Below, piece after piece: positions 25,726 to 36,191 of a stretch of 64,000 bases of DNA. Position numbers and translations under genes: made by a program. The stretch lies in the NCBI GenBank assembly GCA_003117195.1, contig BDSI01000122.1, forward strand, positions 84,030-148,029, in the 5' to 3' direction. Each line of letters begins with the position of its first letter. Position 1 is the stretch's first letter. Below the pieces are notes generated by a model that searched no databases, had not been told where the DNA came from, and saw nothing but the letters and a program-made list of their open reading frames with translations. The DNA comes from Eudorina sp. 2006-703-Eu-15 (Eukaryota > Chlorophyta > Chlorophyceae > Chlamydomonadales > Volvocaceae).

Positions 25726-28429
25726 ATGGCGAATTTCAGTTATGGCGCAACGTCGCAAATGAAAAGCTATGGTTCTTTCGGTCATGATGTAAGCAAATTG
25801 CAATGTTGTGCTTTCAGACCCAAGGTTCGGGGCCAGTGTCGGGGGAAGGTTTTCAACGTCTGTCAGCGGTGCTTTTCCGGCTGGTGCTGGTTCTGTTCAT
25901 CGATGCAACGCCACCCACGACTTTCCCGTGTGTAGGATGAAGTATTGCAGCGTTCTTCCGACGAGGACCTTGACGAAATGGTGCAGCGCAATATTCGCGA
26001 CGTGCTCCAGCAGGCGGGCGTTGAAGGGGACGGACCTTATGCGGAGGAAGTCCCTCAGATGGGCTCCGCTGAACAGGACGACAGCCAGCACCGATCGGGC
26101 GGCGCTACCTGCAGCGGTGTACAGGTTCGCGGCGGCATCAGCAGGGATGCCGCAGCACCCATTCCTGGGTCGTCGACACTCGAAGCTCGCGACCCAAGCC
26201 AGTCTGGCTTCGGCGGCTCGATGGGGGATATTCAGCGGCGCGGGAGCGGTCTAGCCGCCAGTGCGACCGGGACCAAACCTCGCAGCGAGGCAAGTGCCGG
26301 CCCCGGCAGTGCGGCAGCCGCGAACGGCACAGCAGCGAGGCGGTCCGGCGAGGTGTCGGGCACGGGGGCCTCGCTTAGTATGAACACTTCATTGCTCGAT
26401 GTGCCGGGCCAGCCGGAAGCATCTCTCAGGTTACATAAAGCGCGGATAAAGGCACTGGAGGATGATCTCAGCCGAGCCAACAAACTGCTTCTTGGTGAGT
26501 AATATGTATGCACACTGCCGGGCGGCTGCGTTGGGGCTGGCACCAGCGGCATTCGGCCTAGCGCCGGCTTGTTGCAGAGCCTTTTTCGGAACTGTATACT
26601 AACCGCGCGAGTGCGTGACGGTTTGGAATGCCGCACACGCCAAACACCAGATCGCGAGAAGCAACTGACGGAAGCGCTCCGAGAGGTCAAGGAGCTGCGC
26701 TCACAGGCCGCCACTTGGGCACGTGACAAGAAGGCTCTGGAGGGACAGGTGCGGCGCGCTTGGTGCCATATTCAGTTTGCAATTTCAGGTCTCTTAACTG
26801 TCGGCGATACACATCGGGCTGTTTAACCAGATAACTGCTGGTCAGCACGTTGGAATTTGCCACAGCCACGCCCGCACTGCGTTACTTTGGGGCTGCATGA
26901 TCATGACTCCCCCTTGAACGGCAGGTGGCCCCATCTGCAGCTACCGTATTGACAACCTCCTAGGCTAGATTACCTTGAAGGCTTGGCCTCTGTCCACACT
27001 CCACAGTAACCTGCTATTATTCCCCTTGCGTTCAGCTGGACCGCGCCAAGAAGCAGGCAGCGGACGCGGAGTCGGTGCTGAGGAACACCGAGTCGCAGGT
27101 AGGACGGCATGCATCCTCCGTGTATGGTGAGGAAGCTTCGGCTGTCGCCTTTGGCTGTCACCGATGACCCGCGGGGTCCGCTGTGACATCCTTAATAATC
27201 CCCCGCGCCCAATAAAGCGTGTTGTTGTTTGTTGGCTTTTGTCCAAACGGGAAAGCGAGTAGCACCGCCACTCAAACGCAGCCATGAGCGCCTCACCGCC
27301 TCACCGTGGCTGAGTACACTTGCAAGTGTAATTCTTTGTCCTGCAAAGGTTCGGGAGCTGGCCAAGGCGGACAGTCGCTCGGAGCGGGAGCGAAAGGCTT
27401 CGGAGGCGGAGGTACGCGCGGAATCGACAGGGGCCATGGAATGTTGGGAACGGGCTGTCGCCGGAAGGAGGAGATGCAACGGGCTGCAGGTCTTCGCCTT
27501 CAACGACGATGCAGAATCCGCGAACACCTTTCAGCCTGTTTGAGAAGGAGTGGAACACATTGTGTTTCGCCGTACAGTGACCAGTCTGGGTGGGCACGCG
27601 TCAGCCTGCCAAGCTGCGCAACGCATCATCTGATTGTCCGGTGCGGTGCAATTTTTCGGAAACGCAGGTGCGAGCCCGCGACGTCCGACTTCAGCGCGCC
27701 CTGGAGGAGGTGGAGCGGTACAAGCAGCTCCTGAGCGAGGTTCGGGCGCAGGTGGGCTGGTCGGTCGGGACTGGCCACTGGGTAATCGCTCAGGGGTGAA
27801 CGGGCGGCGCGCCAATCCCGTGCGGGGCAGCTGCAGCCTCGATCTGATCTCGTCGGACGGTCCGTAGTCGAGGAGACGGACAGACGCTCACCCTCGCCGC
27901 CGTCATTGGATCGCGAGCGACAGTACAGCCGCCGTGCTGCCGTCTGTGGGTGACCCGCTCGGCCCTTACGGACCGCTTCTGGCTGTGTGCTCCCTTGTTT
28001 CGGACCGCTTCTAGCTACAATATGCGCTCCCTTGTTTCCCGGCGGCAGGAACGCGACGCCAAAGGGGCTGCGCAGCAGGACAACAGCCGGTTGCTTGCGG
28101 AGAACCGCAAACTGGAGCGCCAGCGGGCGGAGCTGATCACGGCCTTCAAGAAGCAGCTCAAGCTCATCGAGGTACGTACGTACGGCTGTATGGGCTGTGA
28201 AGATACGCACGTACGGTTGGGCGCAGTGGAAGTGTGGAACGCAGTACGCAGACGACTCGATTGCATTCAGCGAGCGCAGACGTCAGGGCAGAGCGCGCCC
28301 ATGCGTGGTGCTTTTATATCTTCCCGGCTGCAGGTCCTTAAGCGCCAGAAGGTGCACCTGGAGGCGGCTCGCGCGCTGCAGTTCAGTGAGGAGGAGTTTC
28401 TGAAGACTCTGGAGATGGGCACCGCGTGA
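25726..28429 (+). CDS. TEX9: TEX9 homologue, coiled-coil ciliary/centriolar protein
   Basis: Eight exons: 25726-25788, 25936-26494, 26651-26748, 27036-27098, 27349-27411, 27668-27751, 28049-28171, 28334-28429 (TGA). All introns are GT-AG and phases close to 382 residues, near the length of vertebrate TEX9 (about 390). The C-terminal half is a continuous coiled coil. The conserved family signatures are RLQRALEEVERYKQLLSE, a segment matching KKQLKLI, and the C-terminal VLKRQKVHLEAARALQFSEE leading to FLKTLE. The N-terminal half is acidic then low-complexity. TEX9 in animals is linked to centriolar satellites and cilia, which fits a flagellate alga; that role is known for the family, not shown here. 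Exon 1 was chosen because its GTAAGC donor joins exon 2 in phase; it is the least certain part. Confidence 0.9.
27145..27192 (-). repeat. Pogo/Tc1-like transposon end in TEX9 intron
   Basis: Reverse complement of the 16079 end: GGCTGTCACCGATGACCCGC followed by GGGGTCCGCTGTGACATCC. It lies in the TEX9 intron 27099-27348. Confidence 0.65.
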
Positions 28430-30314
28430 GCGGGGGTCGGGTCGGGCGGCGGCATCGAGGTGATGGGAGGTGCTACAAGGCGTACTGTACTGGGGTCGCG
28501 GACAAGCAGGGGTGCAACGAGGGGGATCAGCGGCGTGGAGCCACGCTGGACCCCGCTTGCTGCGCATTCGGAAGGCCGCTGGACGGGTATGGCTGTCTGG
28601 GTCACCTTGTGGAAAGCACGAGTCGCAAGGCGGCGGTTTCTTGGCTTGGTACATACAGGAGCGGCCGTCGTCACAGCCCTCATGCTGGTACGTGCGCGGA
28701 TCGATGAGGCCTCTGGGCGCTCAGTGTTTCACTAGGTGAAGTTGAGGGACGTGGTATGATTGCCGTCGTCCCGTGATTCCATCCATATCGAGGCGGCGGA
28801 GACATTCACACCTCGGGCATGAATGAGTGAATGAACGTTACAGCAGACCCCAAAGGGATCAATGGTGTATACCAGGGCAAGCCCCAGCATTTGTGCAAGG
28901 ACTGCGCTACTTTTGTTTTTGCTTGCAATTGGTGCTTAGTAATGTTGTTGCCCAGGATCCCAAATGTCCGCGATGGTGGAATGGCGATGCCACGCGGTCG
29001 GATGCTGCAGGCCTCACTGACGCAGCGCGTACGGCGCCAACAGACTCAGGCGTGCGCTGTCCAGCACGCCAATGCCTGTGCGCGACTGGGCGTTTGTGTT
29101 CACATATCACCTGAATCACGTCATGCTCGTTTGGGCTTATTTGGGCCAAGCGTTTCAAATGAATGCAAGTGTGGAGCAGTGTACTCGAGTTCGAAAATGT
29201 GCGGGACATTGGCCCAAGCAGCCATGTCGTGCCGTGCCGTCGTCGACGTACATCCTTAATTGCAACGACGAAATCGTGCCCATCCGCACCTTCGATGACT
29301 GGGTTGTAGGATGCTGTGTTGGCGACGTCAGCTGTTACAGGAGAGCACCCCGGCGGCGCACCCCCGCGGTGATACTGAGTTGTGCTGGGTGTGCCCGGGT
29401 TCGTTCTTCGGGTTTATTTCTCTTAAAAAACCCCGCGGTGATGTTTATTGCCGAATAGTTTGAAGACCTCTTTACAGGTTGGAAGCACGGTCGTGTGTTC
29501 CGTGCGGCGGTGCAGGAAACCCTGCTGCACAGGCGGCACCAAATCCATCCTTGAACCCATCCATACGTACATTGCGATCGGTGGATCCAACTGGATCCAA
29601 GGGGTTGACTGTGACGATCAGCTCAACATAGAGCGCGTCTCAAAATGCGCGTACCGTGTTCAATCTGCTGGCACAGGAGTGCGCGTAGTCGAGATTTCCA
29701 TGCCACATGGAGGTGTGTTATTAGAGAGGACAGGTGCAGCTGTCAAGATGACCAGTCAGAGATAGAGCTACCAAAAATACCGCCCGAACAGGTCGTACAA
29801 AGCCTGTCCTTATAACGTCCGTGCCTTCACCGTGGCCCTCACAGATACTTCGGTCTTCACAGAGGCCACCATGTAACGGTTACAAAAAAAGGCCCCAGAT
29901 ACGCTCCTACCCAGGGTCCCGAACGCACCACTACCAATGGAATATCATGTTCCTCTGCTGAGCCTCAACCCTCCTCCAGTGCCTCCAGCTAACTCAACCC
30001 GGCTTCGGAAGACGCCACCGGTGGTGAACGGCCATGAAGCCGACGCCGAATTCCCGTCATGTCAAACCCTAAGCAAATGAATTGGTGGGGTTGACTCCCC
30101 GACGGAACGATTGGTAGTTGGGGCGCTAACATCACCTGTCAGCAACGTCCGTATTTTACGCCCATGTTACTGACTAGCGAACACCAGGTCCTGAGTTAGC
30201 AACTGTCAACAGTGTTCGTGTGCAACGCTCGTGTAACACGAGCTGCTGACCAGCCGACACATAGTTCTGGGTGATGACAAAACTGTGCCCGACGACAGTC
30301 CATGCCAAGTGCAG
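28430..30314. other. Repeat-bearing stretch with possible small exons
   Basis: After the TEX9 stop there is a transposon-end-like motif at 28828-28854 (GAATGAACGTTACAGCAGAC) and a retroelement-tail-like block at 29384-29440, reverse-complemented relative to 31370-31425. Two short coding-looking segments near 29222-29314 and 29478-29560 are entered separately. No complete gene was recognised. Confidence 0.5.
29222..29560 (+). CDS. Possible exon pair, alpha/beta-hydrolase-like fragment
   Basis: Segment 29222-29314 reads PSSTYILNCNDEIVPIRTF then DDWV, with strong third-position G/C. A second segment from the acceptor at 29477 reads GWKHGRVFRAAVQETLLHRR and ends in a stop at about 29555. The pattern of a strand with an Asp followed by a later WKHG resembles the acid-to-histidine spacing at the C-terminus of alpha/beta hydrolases. 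The visible donor at 29315 (GTAGGA) is in phase 0 while the second segment needs phase 1, so the join is unproven. Read in phase 0, the second segment could instead belong to the gene at 30315-34278. Function is therefore only suggested. Confidence 0.2.
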
Positions 30315-33300
30315 GGCATCACTGAAATCGCTCCAACATGGCGAGCACATCGGCACGCTGCAGCACCGGCGCGTACTTGCGCCCAGTCTGGGTATCAACT
30401 CTCCCAAGAACGCCGACTACATGGTCAGTTTTCCTACTGATTACCGGCCCTCCACGCAATCATTCCTGCGCTGTCCATCGGCTGTGCCCCTTCCATGCAT
30501 ATCAAGGCCGCACTATCCTGAGGGACGTCGCTCGACTCCAGAACTCTTGAAGCACGGGGGCTTCTCTTGCTGGTCCTGGTCATCCCAACCCCTGCATCCG
30601 GTATGCTTTGTAGTATCCTGGGTATGTACCATGAGATGTCCATTATGGACATCTGCCGATCGGTCCATTCTTTATGGCGTGATACAACAAGTGGTATCGA
30701 ACTGAATGTCCATTTCGACGGCAGCGAAAGGTAAACAACACACGGGAGCCTGCGCCTGTGATCCTTATGACGTACCCCGCCCGTACGCCAGGTTGCCTTC
30801 ACTGACAAGTACGGCCCGTGGAACAGACAGTTCTCACCAATGTACGACAGCAACACCCAGCGCACCAGCGTCCCACGGCAGCTCCAGGTGTGGCATGTAC
30901 ATGCACCTGTGTAGCTCGCGATTTGCTGCCGTACAATGGTACGGACGGACATGGGCGGTTAAGGGACAGCGGTGCGGGCGGGGTTGTCGATCACTCACCC
31001 GTGGCATGGTGCGGGTTGTTGTGGGCCGTTCCGGACGCGCTTGCTTGGCCCGCAGCCGCCAAGTACGGTATTCAGGTGCGGCCTTCACAATAAGGGATCG
31101 CTGGGGGTTACGGAAAACACAACTGGGTGAGACCTTCATTCCGTGCTTCCATCCTTTCGGCTCCCTTTCGCGCCCTCGTCCACGCACCCGCTTCATTCAC
31201 AGGAACCGCCCGTTAAGGAATTCCTGCGCGCCGTGGAGGAAGGTGAGGCGAAGCTAGGCAGCACGAAGCAGCTTCCTCGCACATCGAAGACGTTCGTTGG
31301 CTGGTGACTGTGCGCCTCCGCCTCCGCCGCCGCTTGCCTGCCGAGCAGGCGGACACACGGAAGGGGTTGAATTGAAAAAAGGAAGAAACCCGAAAAACGA
31401 ACCCGGGCACACCCAGAAATACTCAGAAAGTCGGGTGGCTACGCCACCCCTCAGTTCCCCACCCCCTTAACACACGCCAGGCTCCGGCCGGCGTACTCTT
31501 ATTATTACTACTCTTATTATTACTACTCTTATTATTACTACTCTTATTATTACTCAGAAAGTCAGAATACTTACATGGCGAGGTACCTGCTTAGCAGTGG
31601 AAGGATAGAGACTGCACGCGGGCGCGCGGCGGCGCGGCCGTGCTGCCGCCGATGCAACAGCAGGCAAAGTGCGGACCCGCCCCAACAGATACGTTACCGA
31701 CCTGTGTGCGACGACGGTGGTGTGGCCGCGCTGCGATCGCCGGTCCAGGACATGGCGAGGCATAGAGGGAAGCCGAGGAACGGAGTGAGCGAGCGCGGTG
31801 TGAGAGGGGCAACCACAAGAAAGGAAAAACAATCATCAAAACAGTATGCAAGTATGCCGGGGCGCAGCGTGGCATGGAAAAGGACGTGCCAGGCGGGTGC
31901 GGGAGGGATACGGGACAGGAGACAGTACGACAGGTACGGCACGTACGACAGGGAAAAAAGGACGCGGACATGGACGACCGGGTGGCGGCCAAACGTGAGG
32001 GAATGGCTCCCCACCGTGCCCGGTCGGAGTGGGGCATCCCCTGCATGTGGGGTGCCGCGTGGTGGTGCGCCTTTGGCGGGCTGGGCTAGGTGCGTGCGGT
32101 GCGGGGTGGCGCGCGGCTTGGATAGGGGCCGGGAAACGTAGGAGGCGTAACAATTACAGGTTGCTGGCGCGACGGCCGGGTCGGCACGGAGGCCGCATGC
32201 CAGGGGGCACACTCACACGAAACCCAACACCGGCCCCATGGCGACCCACGCCGGCGCACACACCACCGCGGGAGGGCGGGCGGGTGGATCGCGGAGGTGG
32301 GTGTAGACGAGCGCCAGCATGTCCTTGGAAGGGGTCGCGGGTCATCGACACGACACGACACGGCATGCGCAGCGCGAGCGTTTGCTTGGCTCGACGGCCG
32401 TGTTGTGGATAGGCAGTACTGGAAAGCGCGGGGCTCTATTGTTAGCGAGTTCTGGGCAAGGTAGCAAAGGTTCCGGGAGCAAGTCGCCAGCCAGCTGATC
32501 AACCATACGGTAGCCTGGCGAACAGAACGAATACAAAAGTTGTACGGGATCATCCATAAACTACCGTAGTATTTCATACCCTCCACAAGTTTGCCCCCTG
32601 CCCCGAGATCACGAGCCCCGGCCCACAACATGGGCGGAACGACGGTGCAAGCCCGAGACCCATCCCCAGCCCCGACCACGCGAATCACACCACCAACCAC
32701 TGCGAGGTTTACCATCCACCGGCTTCGACGAGCCCATCAATATCCATGCTCATGCCGGCGCCGGCGCTGCTTCCGGACAAGCTTTACTGCCGCCGCCGCT
32801 GCCCGCCACTGTCCCGAGTCGCTTGTCACACTTCCCAAGCCCACAGCTCGGGGGCTCTCGCTGGCCGTGTCAATGCCCTTGCTTGTGACTGTGGCCGAGC
32901 TCACGTGTTCTGACCCGTGGGTCACTGTGGCGCGGATATGTACGGGAGTAGTACGATACGGCTTCGTACATGGGGAAGGGGGTACATGGGGCACGGGCGG
33001 GGGAAACACCGCAACCCGCTGCGGGCGGGCGTGCTGGCAAGGGTGTGTGTAAAAGATAACTGAGCCGCGAGAAATGAAGTGGGCAAGGGTGTGTGTGTTC
33101 TTAGTGTGTGTTAAAAAGAGAACTGAGCCGCGAGAAGCGAAGTCCAGTGTGTGTGTGTGTGTGTATTCATCGTTGGCAGGAAGCGTACTCTGTCACCCAT
33201 CGTTTAAGGATGACGCGGAGTACTTGATAGACAACCCTGGCGGAAGTCCCAATGCCGTCGTGCAAGGCGCACTCTTGAGCACCGAAAGCGGCGGCCAAGC

Positions 33301-34278
33301 CGTCAGTCGGCCGTCAGCAGGCTCCGGCCTGCAAGCTCCATCACATGGCCCATCCCAGATCTTGACAGGCGCGCAGCTAACACAGGGGATAGGCGGGGGC
33401 TTAGGGGCTGGAACATTGATTGTGTGGCTGTGACCATGTCGCCAGAGGCTGTGGCGCCACCCGGCGTGTCGGTGCGGCGTGGTGCCTCCGCCTATCTGTC
33501 AGCGAGGTGAGCCAGCACTGCAGCTCGTACCTCTCAACGTGCCGGAGACGTAATGGTATTGGCCAAAGCTGGAATCGTCCCGGGCCTCCTGCAGCTATTC
33601 GAGAAATTAAAGGCGAAGACACGACTTTGGAAGACAGATTATTATAGCTATGCAACATAGAGCCAACATAACCAGCGAACCACGCGTCCTGGACAAAAAT
33701 TCCGCGAAAGACCGTTGCCAGGGCGAGGGCCCTATGCCCATAGGCGAGGTCCCTTTAATGGACCACTTATGTGTCGTCTGTAGAGCGAGCTGACCAATAT
33801 TTACGTCAGTGGCCGGGTGTTTTTCGGAAGACCTTTGATTGTAGGTCAATCTTGTGTTGTTTTGTAGAATGCCGTGGTACCGGAAACTGATTGAGAAAGT
33901 CTTCCTGCTCAAAGACAAAGCATTGCGTAATGTCCTGCCTCGAGCCAAGAAACCCAACCGCTTCCCACCGCCGAGCAGAACTCCAAGGTGTGTACCAAAT
34001 GCATGGATTCCTTTTAATTCTTTTCTTCCTCATTCGTAACGGTACGCATACTGCCTTGGCTGGCGTTGTGCGTTGAAGGGTTGCAAACATGTTCGCACAC
34101 CCCGTTGGCGTGCCCCAGTTTTTACAAGACGGAGGCGGCGAAACAGACCCCGGAGCAGAGACGCGAGCTTATAGGGCGAATCAAGGAACTGCGGCGCAAG
34201 CCCAACAAGACACCAGAGGAGTGGCAGGAACTTGCAGATCGGACGGCTTTGTTGCACGCAAATGCTATCCCTGCTTAG
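30315..34278 (+). CDS. Unrecognised multi-exon protein, 5' end unresolved
   Basis: Six phase-compatible exons: 30315-30423, 30792-30887, 31203-31242, 33180-33421, 33845-33987, 34119-34278 (TAG), giving the C-terminal 262 residues. Each is bounded by AG/GT and shows G/C-rich third positions. Exon content in order: SLKSLQHGEHIGTLQHRR; FTDKYGPWNRQFSPMYDS; PPVKEFLRAVEEG; an acidic then Gly/Ser-rich segment containing YLIDNPGGSPNAVVQ; a segment with a short hydrophobic stretch then MPWYRKLIEKVFLLKDKAL; and a charged helical C-terminus with PEQRRELIGRIKELRRK. I do not recognise the family. The first exon needs two bases from an upstream exon not securely found. A 1.9-kb intron (31243-33179) contains retroelement-like debris, so two separate genes remain possible: exon 31203 also reads through to a TGA at 31306. 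Confidence 0.45.
31370..31563 (+). mobile_element. Retroelement-like tail with 15-bp tandem repeat
   Basis: A block with AACCCGAAAAACGAACCCGG then GCACACCC is followed by a GGGTGGCTACGCCACCC hairpin and four copies of TCTTATTATTACTAC (about 31494-31554). ACTCAGAAAGTC occurs both at 31420 and at 31552. The conserved block recurs at 29384-29440 (inverted) and 44340-44395. A simple-repeat tail like this suits a non-LTR retroelement or SINE 3' end; no reverse transcriptase is present. Confidence 0.45.
33040..33170. repeat. Tandem ~60-bp duplication with GT-rich spacers
   Basis: AACTGAGCCGCGAGAARYGAAG occurs twice (from 33058 and 33121), each preceded by GTGTGTGTAAAA/GTGTGTGTTAAA. A short (GT)n run follows, just upstream of the acceptor at 33179. 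Confidence 0.7.
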
Positions 34279-34650
34279 GGGTCGTAAGGGGTGTAGTGTA
34301 TGCATCGGTATTGGGGCCATGGGGAGTTGCGACTCCCGGTCAGGTGGACAAATTCAGTGCCTTGGTCCTTGAGAGGGCCCGATGTATCACTGGTTGTTCC
34401 TTGGCTCTCAGTTTTGCCTTCAGCACAGTGGGGAGGCGCGTCCTTACAGCTGTTCGAGCTTCCTGGCGGGCGCCCTCGCGTGTATGACACTGTGTCAGTG
34501 TGTCCCCCTGCCTGTTTTACGTTCGCGACTGGTTGTGGTGACAGGTCCCTGGGCGGTCTGCCGGTTGGAGTTGGAGCTGCCTGGCGCTGGTTGATGGCGT
34601 ACTGTGCAGCAGGCGGCCTGGGAAAGTAGTGCTTGCGTGCAGGTTGCGGA

Positions 34651-34698
34651 TGTCCCGGTAGCTGTTGAATTGTCATGAATTCAACAGCTACCGGGACA
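34651..34698. repeat. Perfect 21-bp inverted repeat, 6-base loop
   Basis: Left arm 34651-34671 begins TGTCCCGGTAGCTGTTGAAT, loop GTCATG 34672-34677, right arm 34678-34698 is its exact reverse complement. Pairing resumes outside after a mismatch (GCGG with CCGC). It lies about 370 bases past the stop of the unknown gene and could be a foldback element or a structured RNA. Confidence 0.9.
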
Positions 34699-35766
34699 AC
34701 CGCACTTGTCCGCACTAGACCAGTGGCCGATTCCGTGGGATGGACACTGTGGACGCATGGAGCCCACTCGTCGTATGTATGGCACTTGCAAGGTTAGGGG
34801 TCCTGGATTCAAAGGGTGCATGCAGTGGTGCTCTTCATTGTGGTTGCCCTGTGCATGCATGTTTCCTCTCAGGTGGCACCGTACTTCATTTTGCATGTTG
34901 CGAATGAAAATGGATGCCAGGGCGGGGCTGCACGGCGGTGCCGTGTTGGGGTCGCGCGTTGCGCAAGTGGCGGTTGTATTGGGTACTGTAACATTCAATG
35001 ATTCGGCATTACCGTAGACCAAGGGTTCTTATTCCTGTTCGTCCCAAGGGTCAACTCTCTACTTCAGGCGACTCCCGAATCTTATGCTTATGTAGATAGT
35101 TGCATCCACGACAGATGTCCTCGGGGCTCGGCCATCTGAGTGCCACGCATGGGGCGGAACGAGCGACCGTCGTCTTATGCCACACCTGAAGCACCTCATC
35201 AAGGATGTGTCCGCAATCAGGCATTTGCAACACATGCACCGCTGTGCCTCTCCAACACGGAGACCGGCCAAGCGGACGACCTCCCGTCGCGGAAATTCAG
35301 CCGCTGTGCTTGCTTTGTGACAATAATAGACTGTAACACGGCTGGGCAGAGCAGAAGCCACTCGACATGGCGTGCGGCATGTTCCCTGAGCATAAGTGTC
35401 GGCTGCCGGTTGTACGACCCTGTACGGCTACCACCGTACGTCGTGTTCCAGCAGCACAGTGTGTCGCAGATAGAGCCTCGGCCTCGTGCAATGCGATACC
35501 TACTAACAATCTGTCCAGCCGCGGCGCGCGAAAGCCCTTGTGTCCTTGCTTTCACGTTCGGTGCGTGCCCAATTTCGTCAGTCCACAAGTCAAAATATCG
35601 TGCATGTGGGTCTTAACGCGACAATGAACGTCATGGCCATTAATGAAAAGATGAAACCTCGTCATCACGTTTGTGACAAGAGACAAGAGAGAGAGAGGTA
35701 CCTCGGAACAGATTCAGTCCAGCCATGCTGCAGGTGCGCGCGCTCCAGGGAGATGCGCTGCCAACC

Positions 35767-35884
35767 ACCGCCCCACACCGCCCCACACCGCCCTGCACCG
35801 CCCCACGCCGCCCTGCACCGCCCCACGCCGCCCTGCACCGCCCCACGCCGCCCCATGCCGCCCTTCACCGCCGCCCCACGCCGC
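35767..35884. repeat. CCCCACACCG/CCCTGCACCG tandem repeat
   Basis: About eleven 10-base units (CCSCRCACCG variants), partly organised as a 20-base higher-order unit. Non-coding. Confidence 0.9.
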
Positions 35885-36191
35885 ACTGTAAGTTGGCCTT
35901 GCTTGCTTGCTTCGCAGTCAGCGCTGCGCTGCTCGCCCTGCTAGCACCGGCATACGCACCGACGCCCATTCTTCGGTGTACCACCAACTTGGAGCATCCA
36001 CGGAGCCTGGGCAGCTTACTTGCCCTTGACGGCCATCATACATCGGATGGATGCATGTAACAGCATCGCTGCGCGTCGATCGCTGCGTAATAACGAATTA
36101 TTCGTGTTCAGAATTTGACCCAAGTACGCGCCTTTCGTCTCTACCTGCGTGCAGCTTAGCTTAGGCTCCTTTTCGCCTCACCCACCCACCA

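Larger units (their letters stand above)
34279..36191. other. Intergenic region between unknown gene and ceramidase 3' end
   Basis: Convergent genes flank this 1.9 kb. It contains the perfect hairpin at 34651-34698 and the tandem repeat at 35767-35884. Short frames on both strands show no recognisable protein. Confidence 0.5.

Noticed and set aside
30614..30730. Coding-looking segment YHEMSIMDICRSVHSLW in the unknown gene
   Set aside because: Its frame cannot be joined to the exon at 30792 (61-base gap, wrong phase), while 30423 joins 30792 directly in phase; kept out of the model.
31056..31075. 20-base microexon candidate between 30887 and 31203
   Set aside because: It has AG and GT borders but would break the phase that otherwise closes between the neighbouring exons.
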